Shown here: positions 36,547-44,957 of the stretch, piece by piece
Layout: every line of letters begins with the position of its first letter
How positions within the stretch are numbered: the stretch's first letter is position 1
IMG/VR virus record: IMGVR_UViG_3300020419_000009
Location: 35,400 to 99,399 of that record
Length of the DNA: 64,000 bases
Strand: one strand, 5' to 3'
Source of the DNA: a virus
Notes under the pieces: model-generated
Database searches by the model: none
What the model saw: only the letters and a program-made list of their open reading frames with translations
What the model was told of the DNA's origin: nothing
Made by a program: the position numbers and the translations under genes

Positions 36547-37124
36547 AGTGTTGTTACGAATTAAATATTGAAATAAGTGATGCGTATAAGGAACGAGTAA
36601 AAGAAATTTATGACTTGTGCAAAGATGATGCAAAGAAAGATGTTGCACCAGATTGTATGCGGAAAGAGTTTCCGGAATTATGGGCACCTATTGAACCAGT
36701 AGCTGATTGGTTTTCACCTGTAGTAAGAATGTTATATGAACCTCCGGGACAAAAAGTTGTAAAGCATATTGATCTAAATGCACATGCACAATATGGTGAT
36801 GCAGGAAGATACATAATTTGTCCAGGTGCTTTAAATATTCCTTGCTTCAAACCCATTGGAGATATTACTAAATGGTGGCGACAAAAAAATCCTGAATTTA
36901 TTCATCCATATGATTTTTGGAAGGGAAAAGATCATGACATGGTAGAAATAGATTCATTTGAAATAACAACTAAGCCTGTTATGCTACGTACAGGAGTATT
37001 TCATAGTGCTGAAAATAACGGTAGTGAAAATAGATTAATGGTTAGTTTTTTTACTCATTGGACTGTTGATTGGGATACTATTATTGACGTGATGTCTTCC
37101 AACGGACTCTTACTTCCTCGTTAG
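36543..37124 (+). CDS. 2OG-Fe(II) oxygenase-like protein
   Basis: In this 193-residue protein VVKHIDLNAH gives HxD and RTGVFHSAENNGSENRLMVSFF gives the distal His and Arg. It is the last gene of the long plus-strand run. Its final 44 bases overlap the end of the convergent oxygenase gene on the minus strand. No terminator hairpin is visible at the junction. Confidence 0.68.
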   Translation: MKCCYELNIEISDAYKERVKEIYDLCKDDAKKDVAPDCMRKEFPELWAPIEPVADWFSPVVRMLYEPPGQKVVKHIDLNAHAQYGDAGRYIICPGALNIPCFKPIGDITKWWRQKNPEFIHPYDFWKGKDHDMVEIDSFEITTKPVMLRTGVFHSAENNGSENRLMVSFFTHWTVDWDTIIDVMSSNGLLLPR

Positions 37125-37611
37125 CAAAAGGCCAACCACTTATATTAATTCTACTTCCTGTACACGGTTCAACCCAATGATCAAAACCTGTATTCATGAT
37201 TACAAGTCTGTTTCTTTTAGGAAGTATAGTCATGTCTTCTGTACATAAAGAACCGTCAATTTCGTCTGTCATATAAAGCATCCACACCCAATTACCATAT
37301 ACAGCAGGATCTTCTTTGTGTTTTCCTATATGACTTGATGGAGTAAACTTTTTAGCAAATAGTTGTAATGGCTCTAAATCTATGTACGGAACAGGCTCAC
37401 CTATGTATTTAGAAACCTTATGCAATAATTCTAACCTATCATAACTTTTTCGTATGTCATTTTTTACAATTTGCCATTCGTATTCAGAATAGTCTCCTAC
37501 GTGAGAACCAGTATCACTATCTAATTGTTTTAATTCCCCTTCACAAAGTTTATCAAGTTTTTTGAGATAGTCTTCCTCAAAGACGTCATCAACTACTATA
37601 ACCGTTTTCAC
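37081..37611 (-). CDS. 2OG-Fe(II) oxygenase, prolyl-4-hydroxylase-like
   Basis: The 176-residue protein (GTG start) has a P4H-type order. A helical start is followed by the segment HIGKHKEDP, where the iron motif appears to read HxE, then MLYMTDEIDGSLC (a typical P4H strand-turn) and IMNTGFDHWVEPCTGSRINIS (distal His, Arg). P4H-like phage proteins may hydroxylate proteins or free amino acids. It is the last gene of the minus-strand fibre/oxygenase run. Confidence 0.62.
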   Translation of the reverse strand: MKTVIVVDDVFEEDYLKKLDKLCEGELKQLDSDTGSHVGDYSEYEWQIVKNDIRKSYDRLELLHKVSKYIGEPVPYIDLEPLQLFAKKFTPSSHIGKHKEDPAVYGNWVWMLYMTDEIDGSLCTEDMTILPKRNRLVIMNTGFDHWVEPCTGSRINISGWPFANEEVRVRWKTSRQ

Positions 37612-38341
37612 GAGTCCAATCCTTCCAAGTTAGGTTAGTATCTTCTAACCACTGATTATTATGATCTTGTCCTTTACTGTTAGGACCATTAATACTAGCA
37701 ACAGCATGTAGTCTTACACTTTTACATGGTGTTACAGAATGTGCTTTTGCTGTATTTAAAATGAATGCTTCTCCGGGTTTTCTAAACACACTTCCGTCAC
37801 AAGATTCAATACTACTAGTGACACCTTCTCCGTCGTTTAGTAGAACATGATGATATCTAAAACCTGTATCTCCGTCAGTGTGCCATTCAAACTCACAATC
37901 GTGTTCCATATAACTGAACCAATAATTGTTACGCAAATAAGGTATCTTGTTAGATAGTTCTGAAAAATATTTACTTCCTAATTTTTTAAAGTCTTTATGA
38001 AAAAACGCATAGATGTTTAATCCTTTATAGTCTCCTAATCTTGCGTTTTCTTTTTTCATGTTGATATAATATAGTACACCGGATTCGTATTGAGTTTCTT
38101 TCACATAGTCTAGCCAGTTGTGTTCATCTTTTATATCAAATCCTCTAAGACTATTGTATACTTCTCTTTTACTTACAAGTTCATCTGGCCTTTCTAAATA
38201 AACATTCAAGTAAGTTTGGTATCCAAACTCTAAGTCAGGCCATATTTCATCGGTCATGTTGTAAAATAATTGTGTTAATTCTTTAGTATTACTTACAGGG
38301 TCGCAATGAATAAATCCTTCTTTCATATGTTGATCAAACAT
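37589..38341 (-). CDS. 2OG-Fe(II) oxygenase-like protein
   Basis: This 250-residue protein has EWHTDGD (HxD) and NTAKAHSVTPCKSVRLHAVA (distal His and Arg). A GAGGAG at 38350-38355 (minus strand) sets the ATG. It has a longer N-terminal region (~120 residues) than its neighbours. It overlaps the downstream oxygenase gene by 23 bases and the upstream one by 19 bases, so three oxygenases are strung together. Confidence 0.68.
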   Translation of the reverse strand: MFDQHMKEGFIHCDPVSNTKELTQLFYNMTDEIWPDLEFGYQTYLNVYLERPDELVSKREVYNSLRGFDIKDEHNWLDYVKETQYESGVLYYINMKKENARLGDYKGLNIYAFFHKDFKKLGSKYFSELSNKIPYLRNNYWFSYMEHDCEFEWHTDGDTGFRYHHVLLNDGEGVTSSIESCDGSVFRKPGEAFILNTAKAHSVTPCKSVRLHAVASINGPNSKGQDHNNQWLEDTNLTWKDWTRENGYSS

Positions 38342-38784
38342 TTATGTAACTCCTCTATTGGTTCTGCAAAGCAGATTTGAAAATTGTATCTTGGATGTTC
38401 ATTATTGTTTATATAATGCGGTATTTGTGTATTAAATAATATAGGACTTTCATGTGTAACCTTAATACCATCGTTAAAATAACAAGGAGCATATTCTTCA
38501 TGCCAAAATAAAGGCACAATTAAAACTGTATTTCTATTCCATTTATTGTTATCTGTATGCTCTATTACTTTTGCATTGGCTTCTTGATGCACAAACATAG
38601 TATAACATTCATAGTTAAATCTTTTGAAATATGGCAGATCCATATCCCAACATAAATTTCCATCATGTTTTCCGCTTATTGTATCGTATGCAATAAAATT
38701 TGCTTCTGGAGATTTGCAAAGCCCTTCTAGAAACGTTACGTCTTCTTTGGATATTAAATTTGTTTTTTCAAAATAAGGAATCAC
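38323..38784 (-). CDS. compact 2OG-Fe(II) oxygenase-like protein
   Basis: At 153 residues this is the smallest of the set. It still has VIEHTDNNKW (HxD), a central strand pair and FNTQIPHYINNNEHPRYNFQI (distal His and Arg). The start is GTG within a GTGA overlap with the preceding gene's stop. It could represent the bare catalytic core of the family. Confidence 0.62.
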   Translation of the reverse strand: MIPYFEKTNLISKEDVTFLEGLCKSPEANFIAYDTISGKHDGNLCWDMDLPYFKRFNYECYTMFVHQEANAKVIEHTDNNKWNRNTVLIVPLFWHEEYAPCYFNDGIKVTHESPILFNTQIPHYINNNEHPRYNFQICFAEPIEELHKCLINI

Positions 38785-39428
38785 AATGAAATCCTTTTAC
38801 GCCATTCAATCACACTCTCCTCGCATGTGGTAATATTACAAACCAACCATATGCTATCTATTGCACTAGCATTGAACAACCAATGTCTTTTATTTGTGTT
38901 TAGGTAGTACATTCTTCCTAGTTCCCATTGTAACGGAAAATAGTTTTGATCGTCTCCGTACATCCAACAAAAGTCCGGAGGATTAACGTTTTGTAAAGGA
39001 AATACAATTCTAAAAGATGTAGGTATACGAAAAGTTCCACCATCGATATGAGGAGGAAAATGTCCTCCCTGCGGTAATCTAATAAATTGTGTTCTGTTCA
39101 ACCAAGGCTTCCAACATTTTAACATATCTTGTAGTATAGGACTGTTATCGTATACTGTAGTAAAGTGTTTAAAATCTTCTTCGTAAAGATTTTTTCCAGT
39201 TGCTTTTGTAATATCTTTTAAACTACCAAAGTTTATAGGATCGTTAGTTCCATCAAAACTTGTTACTGCTAATGCATCTCTTTTTATTTCTGGCTTGTAT
39301 GGATTATATTTTTGCCAGAGGTTGTCAAATTGCTTTATCTCTTGTAAAAGTTCAAAGGGCTTTACTTTATAATCACAACTTAAAAAGTCACCATATAATT
39401 GCATTTGACTATATAGAGTCCAACTCAT
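38781..39428 (-). CDS. 2OG-Fe(II) oxygenase, Asp/Asn hydroxylase-like
   Basis: The 215-residue protein has FPPHIDGG (HxD), SFRIVFPLQN as the second strand, and YLNTNKRHWLFNASAIDSIWLV with the distal His. The usual Arg that binds 2OG is not evident after the distal His. The PPHxDG context matches 28455 and 32984, grouping these three. It overlaps the SDR-like gene by 20 bases. Confidence 0.66.
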   Translation of the reverse strand: MSWTLYSQMQLYGDFLSCDYKVKPFELLQEIKQFDNLWQKYNPYKPEIKRDALAVTSFDGTNDPINFGSLKDITKATGKNLYEEDFKHFTTVYDNSPILQDMLKCWKPWLNRTQFIRLPQGGHFPPHIDGGTFRIPTSFRIVFPLQNVNPPDFCWMYGDDQNYFPLQWELGRMYYLNTNKRHWLFNASAIDSIWLVCNITTCEESVIEWRKRISL

Positions 39429-39876
39429 TCATTACCTCCTTTACTGCATCTTGTACTGTTATATTTGTTTCTAATTCTGGATTGTTATCTAAAATAGAAT
39501 GCCCTTTTGCAAACCCCCAAGTAAGATAAGTCTGTCCTAAACTCTGGCTTATCTCCTTTAATGCAATTTTATTATCTTTCGTAATTATATCTGCATGTTC
39601 AGTGACAGTTGCTTCTGTTATATTGCTACCTATGTTTATACATGGTAATTCCTGTCTGTGTGATTGTACACATATATTCACCTGTGCATTACCAACATCT
39701 GCATTATTAATAATACAATCTAGTTTTTTATCAAACACAGGAGATACATCAAACATTAAATCATGGCCGCTAGTTTTACTAAAGCCTTCTACAGTATGCC
39801 CTGCGGCTCTACATGCTTCAGCAATATGTTTGCCAAAGCCCGAAGTATGTCCTGTTATGCCAATCTTAAGACCCAT
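39409..39876 (-). CDS. short-chain dehydrogenase-like Rossmann protein
   Basis: The ATG at 39876 follows a strong GGGAGGA site and gives a protein of 155 residues that begins directly with the nucleotide-binding turn GITGHTSGFGKHIAEAC. CIINNADVGNA corresponds to the NAG strand of SDR proteins, and AKGHSILDN follows later. A clear YxxxK catalytic pair is not seen and the protein is much shorter than the usual 250 residues. It may bind NAD(P) without being a standard SDR enzyme. Confidence 0.6.
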   Translation of the reverse strand: MGLKIGITGHTSGFGKHIAEACRAAGHTVEGFSKTSGHDLMFDVSPVFDKKLDCIINNADVGNAQVNICVQSHRQELPCINIGSNITEATVTEHADIITKDNKIALKEISQSLGQTYLTWGFAKGHSILDNNPELETNITVQDAVKEVMNELDSI

Positions 39877-40310
39877 TGTAATCCTCCCATAGGTATATCT
39901 TCTTGATTCAATGTCCATTCATAAGAACTATTTTGCTTAAACCATTCTAGTAATTTTGGATTTTCTTCTCTGCTTATCCAGATATCTTTATAGCCCATGT
40001 TCAAAGCAAACTTTGTGCTTTGTTCTAATGTACTTTTGCCACGTGCAAGATCATCCTTTATACTGCCCCAATTATAAGTTCTATCTCGTGTATGCCTGCT
40101 CATGATTCTAATGCTACCATTATATTCAGGACGTTCTATTCCTGCACTGTAATATATTAAATGAGGATCATATGCCATACGGGCAAATTTTGTGTATTCA
40201 AATAAAGGCCATTTGCTATAATTATCAGCATGTTTGTGTCCTTTTGTTTTTTCAAACAGTGATTTTATATTGACTAAATGATTATCTATTGGCTCTAGGT
40301 GCCACTGCAT
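39855..40310 (-). CDS. GNAT-like acyltransferase, tentative
   Basis: The ATG at 40310 is preferred because GAGGAAAG lies just upstream; a longer in-frame version would run deep into the desaturase gene. The 151-residue protein has a strand (LIYYSAGIER), then GSIRIMSRHTRDRTYNWGS, a helix (LEQSTKFALNMGYKDIWISR) and a final strand, an order compatible with the GNAT fold. No convincing acetyl-CoA loop was seen, so this is a fold-level guess. Confidence 0.4.
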   Translation of the reverse strand: MQWHLEPIDNHLVNIKSLFEKTKGHKHADNYSKWPLFEYTKFARMAYDPHLIYYSAGIERPEYNGSIRIMSRHTRDRTYNWGSIKDDLARGKSTLEQSTKFALNMGYKDIWISREENPKLLEWFKQNSSYEWTLNQEDIPMGGLQWVLRLA

Positions 40311-40884
40311 TATTACTTTCCTCGTGATGATCTTTATGGTTGCCTTCAAACGGAGCAATTAAATTTACCCATAGTCTGTTGGCAGGTCCTTCTGCATCGT
40401 GCCCAAAAAGATTCAAAAGTCCGAAGCCCAGATATGATAGGATAAAAATCTGAGAAAGTATTATTATTCCTGGTATACTAAAAATAATGTAAACCAACAA
40501 TGCTGTGATAGAATAGATATGATATCTATATTTGTGAAAAAATATTATTCTTTTATTTTTTAAACAGTCTTTTATATACTTCCTTGGAATACTATCAACA
40601 CTCCACAAACTAAACAAAATTTTCCACCATGGCTGAAATTTTGCACTATGTGGGTCCTTAGGTGTATCTGCATAGCGATGATGCATTCTATGTACACCTA
40701 CCCATCCTAATGGAGATCTACAGCCACATAGTAATCCGCAATATAGCATTACTACTTCTCCTACAGAATTAGTTGCAAATTCTTGATGTGAAAAATATCT
40801 ATGGTAACCGTATGTAATACCAATCGTTACGATTAAGTAATATGCTATGTATCCATAGAGTAGTATCCAGTATGATTCTATCAT
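40282..40884 (-). CDS. membrane fatty-acid desaturase
   Basis: All three histidine boxes of membrane di-iron desaturases are present: H28-x4-H33 (GYHRYFSH), H65-x2-HH69 (HRMHH) and H183-x2-HH187 (GNHKDHH). Two hydrophobic spans (residues ~5-25 and ~125-160) flank the boxes. The length of 200 is short for delta-9 acyl-lipid or acyl-CoA desaturases (about 270-320). It would introduce double bonds into host membrane lipid. It lies directly after a tail-fibre gene. Confidence 0.85.
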   Translation of the reverse strand: MIESYWILLYGYIAYYLIVTIGITYGYHRYFSHQEFATNSVGEVVMLYCGLLCGCRSPLGWVGVHRMHHRYADTPKDPHSAKFQPWWKILFSLWSVDSIPRKYIKDCLKNKRIIFFHKYRYHIYSITALLVYIIFSIPGIIILSQIFILSYLGFGLLNLFGHDAEGPANRLWVNLIAPFEGNHKDHHEESNNAVAPRANR

Positions 40885-40916
40885 ACTAATACTTATCTAA
40901 ATTAAGATTGTGAATT

Positions 40917-42062
40917 TTAAATTAGGTTAGCCCAAGAACCATTTTCATAGCCTTGGAATTTATTATCTGTTGTATTGTAAATAACCATTCCATTAGCGGC
41001 TGTAAGTGCATTTCGTTGTGTAGTTGTTAAACTACCAAACTGTACAAAACCTGTGCCTTTAATATTTCCTAATACTTCTAGTGCTTCAGTTGGTGCTGTA
41101 AAATCTGTGTTTGCTGGCTCAATTTTTAACTTCATTCCACCGTGAATACTATGATCAGGTTTCTGTGTTATTCCTGTAGTACCATCATCACTGTGACTAT
41201 AGTAAGTATTATGTTGTCTAGACTGCATTGTAAATTTTTGTTGAGTACCTACTCTAACTGTAAATCTACTTAAGATATCTGAGTTAGCTAGTGTCTGACC
41301 TGACTGAAGTGTATATACTGCATCTATTTGTGGCGAAAGTGTATTTGGTTGATTACCGTTAATTGTAATACCACCGGTACCTGCAATTATTTCTGGTGAA
41401 TTTACATTACCTACAATTCTACTGTTGATGCCATCTACAAGTAAAGTTGATCCATCACTAAAAACAGAACCTGTCATTGTTCCGTCTAGTGTACCTTTCA
41501 ACGCACCTGATAATGTTCCACTTACTACACTAGTCGCAGTGACCGTACCTGTAGTAATTGCATTATTATTTGAATCTACTATTGCAGTACTATCATCTGC
41601 AAATACAGAACCTTTTAAGTCACCTACTACTGTACCAACTACATTACCTACTACTGAACCTGTGTGCGATCCTATAGTATCTCCTGTAAGTGTTCCTGTT
41701 AATGTTGTAGAAATAACTGAAGATGTTTGTATTGGTCCTACAATTTTTCCATTTATTGCATCAACTAAAAGAGTGGAGTCGTCTGCATATATATTACCTC
41801 TAATGTCTAATGCTGGATTATCTGTAGCGGCCCAGTTTGAACCATTGTATACTAATAATTGATCTTTTTGCGGTGTTAGTGACTGAACGTTACCTAGGTT
41901 TTCTAAGTTCTGTGTGGAAACTGATACTGCAATACCGCCCTGCGTAGACCCATCGCCTACATAAACCTCTTTTGTATTGGTATCATAAATTAACTCAGCT
42001 TCTACAGGTGTAAATCCTGTTCTTGCTGAAGTTGTACCACGTTTAATTCTGAGAGTACCCAT
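40917..42062 (-). CDS. tail fibre protein with repeated DDSTLLVD modules
   Basis: The 381-residue protein begins with LRIKRGTTSARTGF and ELIYDTNTKEVYVGDGSTQG, the N-terminal fold typical of many phage fibre and receptor-binding proteins. Its shaft has three modules with the signature YADDSTLLVD, FADDSTAIVD and FSDGSTLLVD. Gly/Thr/Val-rich repeats lie between them, and a C-terminal segment reads GSLTTTQRNALTAANGMVIYN. Its N-terminus is unlike the three plus-strand fibres, so it attaches differently or belongs to another fibre. Confidence 0.8.
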   Translation of the reverse strand: MGTLRIKRGTTSARTGFTPVEAELIYDTNTKEVYVGDGSTQGGIAVSVSTQNLENLGNVQSLTPQKDQLLVYNGSNWAATDNPALDIRGNIYADDSTLLVDAINGKIVGPIQTSSVISTTLTGTLTGDTIGSHTGSVVGNVVGTVVGDLKGSVFADDSTAIVDSNNNAITTGTVTATSVVSGTLSGALKGTLDGTMTGSVFSDGSTLLVDGINSRIVGNVNSPEIIAGTGGITINGNQPNTLSPQIDAVYTLQSGQTLANSDILSRFTVRVGTQQKFTMQSRQHNTYYSHSDDGTTGITQKPDHSIHGGMKLKIEPANTDFTAPTEALEVLGNIKGTGFVQFGSLTTTQRNALTAANGMVIYNTTDNKFQGYENGSWANLI

Positions 42063-42089
42063 CTAATGCTCCTAATTCATTGTTATATA

Positions 42090-42097
42090 TATTTATC
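42090..42097 (-). promoter_or_regulatory. candidate late promoter (GATAAATA)
   Basis: GATAAATA on the minus strand, about 28 bases before the fibre gene's ATG at 42062, fits the NATAAATA late-promoter pattern. The spacing matches that of the TATAAATA at 8682 relative to its gene. Confidence 0.4.
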
Positions 42098-42113
42098 ACA
42101 AAACATAAATTAA

Positions 42114-42428
42114 TTACTTCTTCTTTTTAGTTGGGTTCTTAAGAAAAGCACGAGTTCTTTTTTCAACATCTCGCTTTAATTTGGCAGTATTAAGCCTAAA
42201 ATCAACGTGTATGATATCGTTCTTATAGGTTTCGAATAGTTCTGATACTGACTTCTCTAGGTTAACACCAGTCTGCTTCTTTGCATTACAATCTATTTCC
42301 CATACATTACCTTTTTGAAAGGCTACCTTAATACTTGTAAGGTATTCTAAAGGCAGTGTGTGAACGTCGATTTCTTCGAAAACTTCTGGCCAGTATCTTA
42401 CTACATCATCAGGAAGCCGTTTTGGCAC
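42114..42428 (-). CDS. conserved hypothetical protein
   Basis: This 104-residue basic protein (GTG start) ends in a Lys-rich tail (FLKNPTKKKK) and contains a predicted alpha/beta core (VWEIDCNAKKQTG, IIHVDFRLNT). It overlaps the preceding gene by 20 bases. I cannot name a function. The basic tail would suit nucleic-acid or virion contact, which is speculation. Confidence 0.6.
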   Translation of the reverse strand: MPKRLPDDVVRYWPEVFEEIDVHTLPLEYLTSIKVAFQKGNVWEIDCNAKKQTGVNLEKSVSELFETYKNDIIHVDFRLNTAKLKRDVEKRTRAFLKNPTKKKK

Positions 42429-43065
42429 TGGCTTTACTTTTCTTTTTAGTAGGGACCAGTTCTTCTGCTTGTTCTCTAAGTCTTTTAGCTTCTTTGTACA
42501 TACTATCCGCTTGGGATCTGTAACTTGCCGCTAATTGCTCATCTGAGATAGCTGAATTATCTGGAGCCTGTACCCGTGCCGCCTGTACTTCTGCCTGTAC
42601 CTTTGTTGTTTTTGGCATTTCGTTAACTGACCCTACTTCTTCTAACGTTGCACCTTCTGGTAACTTATTAGGGTCTTCTAATGCCAAGCCTGCGATTGTT
42701 GTGCCTCTTTGTTTTGCAATTACTTCATTAAGTTCATCTAAACCAACAACATAGTTTGGATTAGGTAACATCTCAATTTCAGTCATTGGAACTTTTGATA
42801 GTTTTCCGGTTTTATGAAAGTTTGCTAACATATTAGAACCGTCTGATAAAGTTGTTCTTGCCATTACTTCAGCAAATTCAAATGCTTGTTGGCCTGCAGA
42901 ACCTTCAACAGTTTTAATTAAAGTATCATGATCAGCATCACTTAATGATGCAGTATCAATTACTAATGCATTTGTAGGATTTTCCTCTCCAGGAATAACT
43001 CTAAAAGCTACAACGATTCTACGTTGATTTGCTTTGATTCTACCTACATGTTTTAATTCAGCCAT
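42409..43065 (-). CDS. conserved hypothetical protein
   Basis: This is a 218-residue protein. The N-terminal half (GRIKANQRRIVVAFRVIPG, LVIDTASLSDADHD) looks globular, and the C-terminal ~60 residues are a charged helix/coiled-coil (SMYKEAKRLREQAEELV) with a basic tail. It sits with two other small genes upstream of VWA and MoxR in gene order, an arrangement familiar from T4-like marine phages. Function unknown. Confidence 0.6.
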   Translation of the reverse strand: MAELKHVGRIKANQRRIVVAFRVIPGEENPTNALVIDTASLSDADHDTLIKTVEGSAGQQAFEFAEVMARTTLSDGSNMLANFHKTGKLSKVPMTEIEMLPNPNYVVGLDELNEVIAKQRGTTIAGLALEDPNKLPEGATLEEVGSVNEMPKTTKVQAEVQAARVQAPDNSAISDEQLAASYRSQADSMYKEAKRLREQAEELVPTKKKSKASAKTAS

Positions 43066-43334
43066 TATTTGTCTCCTTTAGGCTCTTCCGTAGCTTCGTT
43101 AGCCTTTTTTGCTTCTTCCTCAGCTTTCTGAACTTGAGTCAAGAAAGAGTCTAGCTTATTATAAGTTTTACCAACTGCTTCCATTTCGTTGGCTTTAAAT
43201 GCGCCTCTTTGAGAAGCTACATCGATTACAGATCTGAGAACACCAAGATCCTGTACTGTAAGTTCTACAGGTTTCTGTTCACCTTGTGGTGCAGTTGCCT
43301 GGGGCTCTGGTGCTTTAGTTTGTTCTTCGGACAT
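43065..43334 (-). CDS. small acidic hypothetical protein
   Basis: The ATG at 43334 is chosen over a GTG nine bases upstream because AAGGAG ends at a usable distance from it. The 89-residue protein has a disordered Pro/Gln-rich start, a central helical region (LGVLRSVIDVASQRG) and a Lys/Glu-rich tail. Its stop shares a base with the next start. Function unknown. Confidence 0.58.
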   Translation of the reverse strand: MSEEQTKAPEPQATAPQGEQKPVELTVQDLGVLRSVIDVASQRGAFKANEMEAVGKTYNKLDSFLTQVQKAEEEAKKANEATEEPKGDK

Positions 43335-43373
43335 AAATTTCACTCCTTATGTTAATATATATGTACTTTATAT

Positions 43374-43655
43374 TTACTTGTATTTTAAAAGTGGACACGC
43401 CAAAACGAAATAGGATAGTTCTTTTGGATCTTCAAATCCTATTCGCATTACTTGGTCTACTTTATTTTCTTTGGTTAATCCCACTGATTTGCCCAAAAAA
43501 TACCTTTTCTTTAGGTTAGTGCTAATCCACTTGTTTAATGCATCTTCCATATTATACCTTTGCGGAACATCAATAATTTCCAAGTGAGGAGGCTGAAATT
43601 TTAACCTTCTTACTTCGAAAAACTCTTGTGGACTGATCTTTTTTGTTTTTATCAT
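43374..43655 (-). CDS. hypothetical protein
   Basis: This 93-residue basic protein (IKTKKISPQEFFEVRRLKFQ at the start) lies four bases after the VWA gene. No motif is recognised. The close spacing suggests that it is co-expressed with the VWA/metallopeptidase-like protein from the promoter at 44958-44986. Confidence 0.55.
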   Translation of the reverse strand: MIKTKKISPQEFFEVRRLKFQPPHLEIIDVPQRYNMEDALNKWISTNLKKRYFLGKSVGLTKENKVDQVMRIGFEDPKELSYFVLACPLLKYK

Positions 43656-43658
43656 ATA

Positions 43659-44921
43659 TTATGCGGCATCCTCGTAGTGTGCAGTAACACCAAATGGTGC
43701 CTGTAAAGTTCTTTCATTATTACCATGTATAACAAATACAGTATCACAGTAAGTTTCGTCACCCCAACTACTCCAAGGATAACCATCTGTAAACATGATA
43801 AACTTTTTAGGAACTATATCATTTTCTTTCATATAATCCCAATTACAATCAAATTCTGTGCCGCCGCCTCCCATTATTTGATAATCTAATATATCTTCAC
43901 CATCAGTAGAAGAAAAATCTTGCTCGTTATAAACCTTAGTATCAAAACACCAGATCTTTAAATTGTATTCTTTAAACTCATCCATAATGCCTTTTACTTC
44001 TGAAAGAAACACCTTAGCTTGACTATTTCCAATTGATCCACTCATATCAATACCAATTACACAATCAATTTGTTGATCGAAATTCATACCAGGAAGTATC
44101 GCTCCACTATGCCAACCTTTTCTACTAGGCCTACTAAATGTATAATCATTTCTAATAGTAGCTTGTATTTGTTGACGCAGTATTTCACGCCAATTCATTT
44201 TAGGTTCAGTTAAATCTTTAATCATTCTTTCAACTTCACCAGGAACATTACCTGCACCTGCGGCCTGTGCCGCAGACATCATGTTTTCTTTAATCTCATC
44301 ACGGATCTTTTTAAGCTCATCTTTTGTATATGTAGGTCTGTTACCACCTTTACCTTTAGCTTTTTTCCCTTGACCTGGTTGCGGTTTTTCCCAGTCAACA
44401 TGTTCGTCAAGTAATTGACCTAAACGTTCTAATTCTTCTTCATCATATTTTTTATGGATATCGTCATATACTTCTTCTGATGACCAACCATCATATTTCC
44501 AGTCTTGGAATATAGGAATCATTTTTACCTTGTCACCAATTTTATCTCTAACAAGAGTATTGTTAACAATGTAATCACATGCAATATTGTAAACTTGGGG
44601 ATGTCTATCTTCTCTACGTATAATATGATCAAAAACACAATGAAGTATTTCGTGTGCAATTACAAATTCAATTTCTTTATTTGTAAGAGCATTAAAAAAC
44701 TGTGTGTTGTAATATAAATTTTTGCCATCTGTTGCGGCAGTAGGACACCAATCATCACAATGTTGTACTTTCATTCTAGTAGCCATGTTACCAAAGAAAG
44801 GATGTCTTAAAAGCAGTCCTACTCTTGCAACGATAATACGATCTTGAACATCAACTCGCATTTCAGTAAGTTCTTCTTTAGTAAGTTCCTTAGGAACAAA
44901 GCCTTTAGTATCTATTGTCAT
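43659..44921 (-). CDS. VWA-like / metallopeptidase-like protein, MoxR partner
   Basis: The 420-residue protein combines two parts. The first has an N-terminal zinc-peptidase-like HEILHCVFDH (HExxH, around residues 90-99). The second is a C-terminal von Willebrand A-like domain with VIGIDMSGSIGNS (DxSGS metal-ion site) and FIMFTDGYPWS. This is the DUF2201 plan. Such proteins pair with MoxR AAA+ ATPases to remodel protein or metal-centre targets; the ATPase is the next gene upstream. The middle is rich in charged residues. Confidence 0.78.
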   Translation of the reverse strand: MTIDTKGFVPKELTKEELTEMRVDVQDRIIVARVGLLLRHPFFGNMATRMKVQHCDDWCPTAATDGKNLYYNTQFFNALTNKEIEFVIAHEILHCVFDHIIRREDRHPQVYNIACDYIVNNTLVRDKIGDKVKMIPIFQDWKYDGWSSEEVYDDIHKKYDEEELERLGQLLDEHVDWEKPQPGQGKKAKGKGGNRPTYTKDELKKIRDEIKENMMSAAQAAGAGNVPGEVERMIKDLTEPKMNWREILRQQIQATIRNDYTFSRPSRKGWHSGAILPGMNFDQQIDCVIGIDMSGSIGNSQAKVFLSEVKGIMDEFKEYNLKIWCFDTKVYNEQDFSSTDGEDILDYQIMGGGGTEFDCNWDYMKENDIVPKKFIMFTDGYPWSSWGDETYCDTVFVIHGNNERTLQAPFGVTAHYEDAA

Positions 44922-44957
44922 GTATTGCCTCCTAGTTCAGTGCCTTATTATGTATAT

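Noticed and set aside
11502-39428. RiPP cluster with a precursor peptide
   Set aside because: Many radical SAM genes suggest it, but I found no small leader-core peptide gene and no PqqD/RRE-like domain, so it is not claimed.
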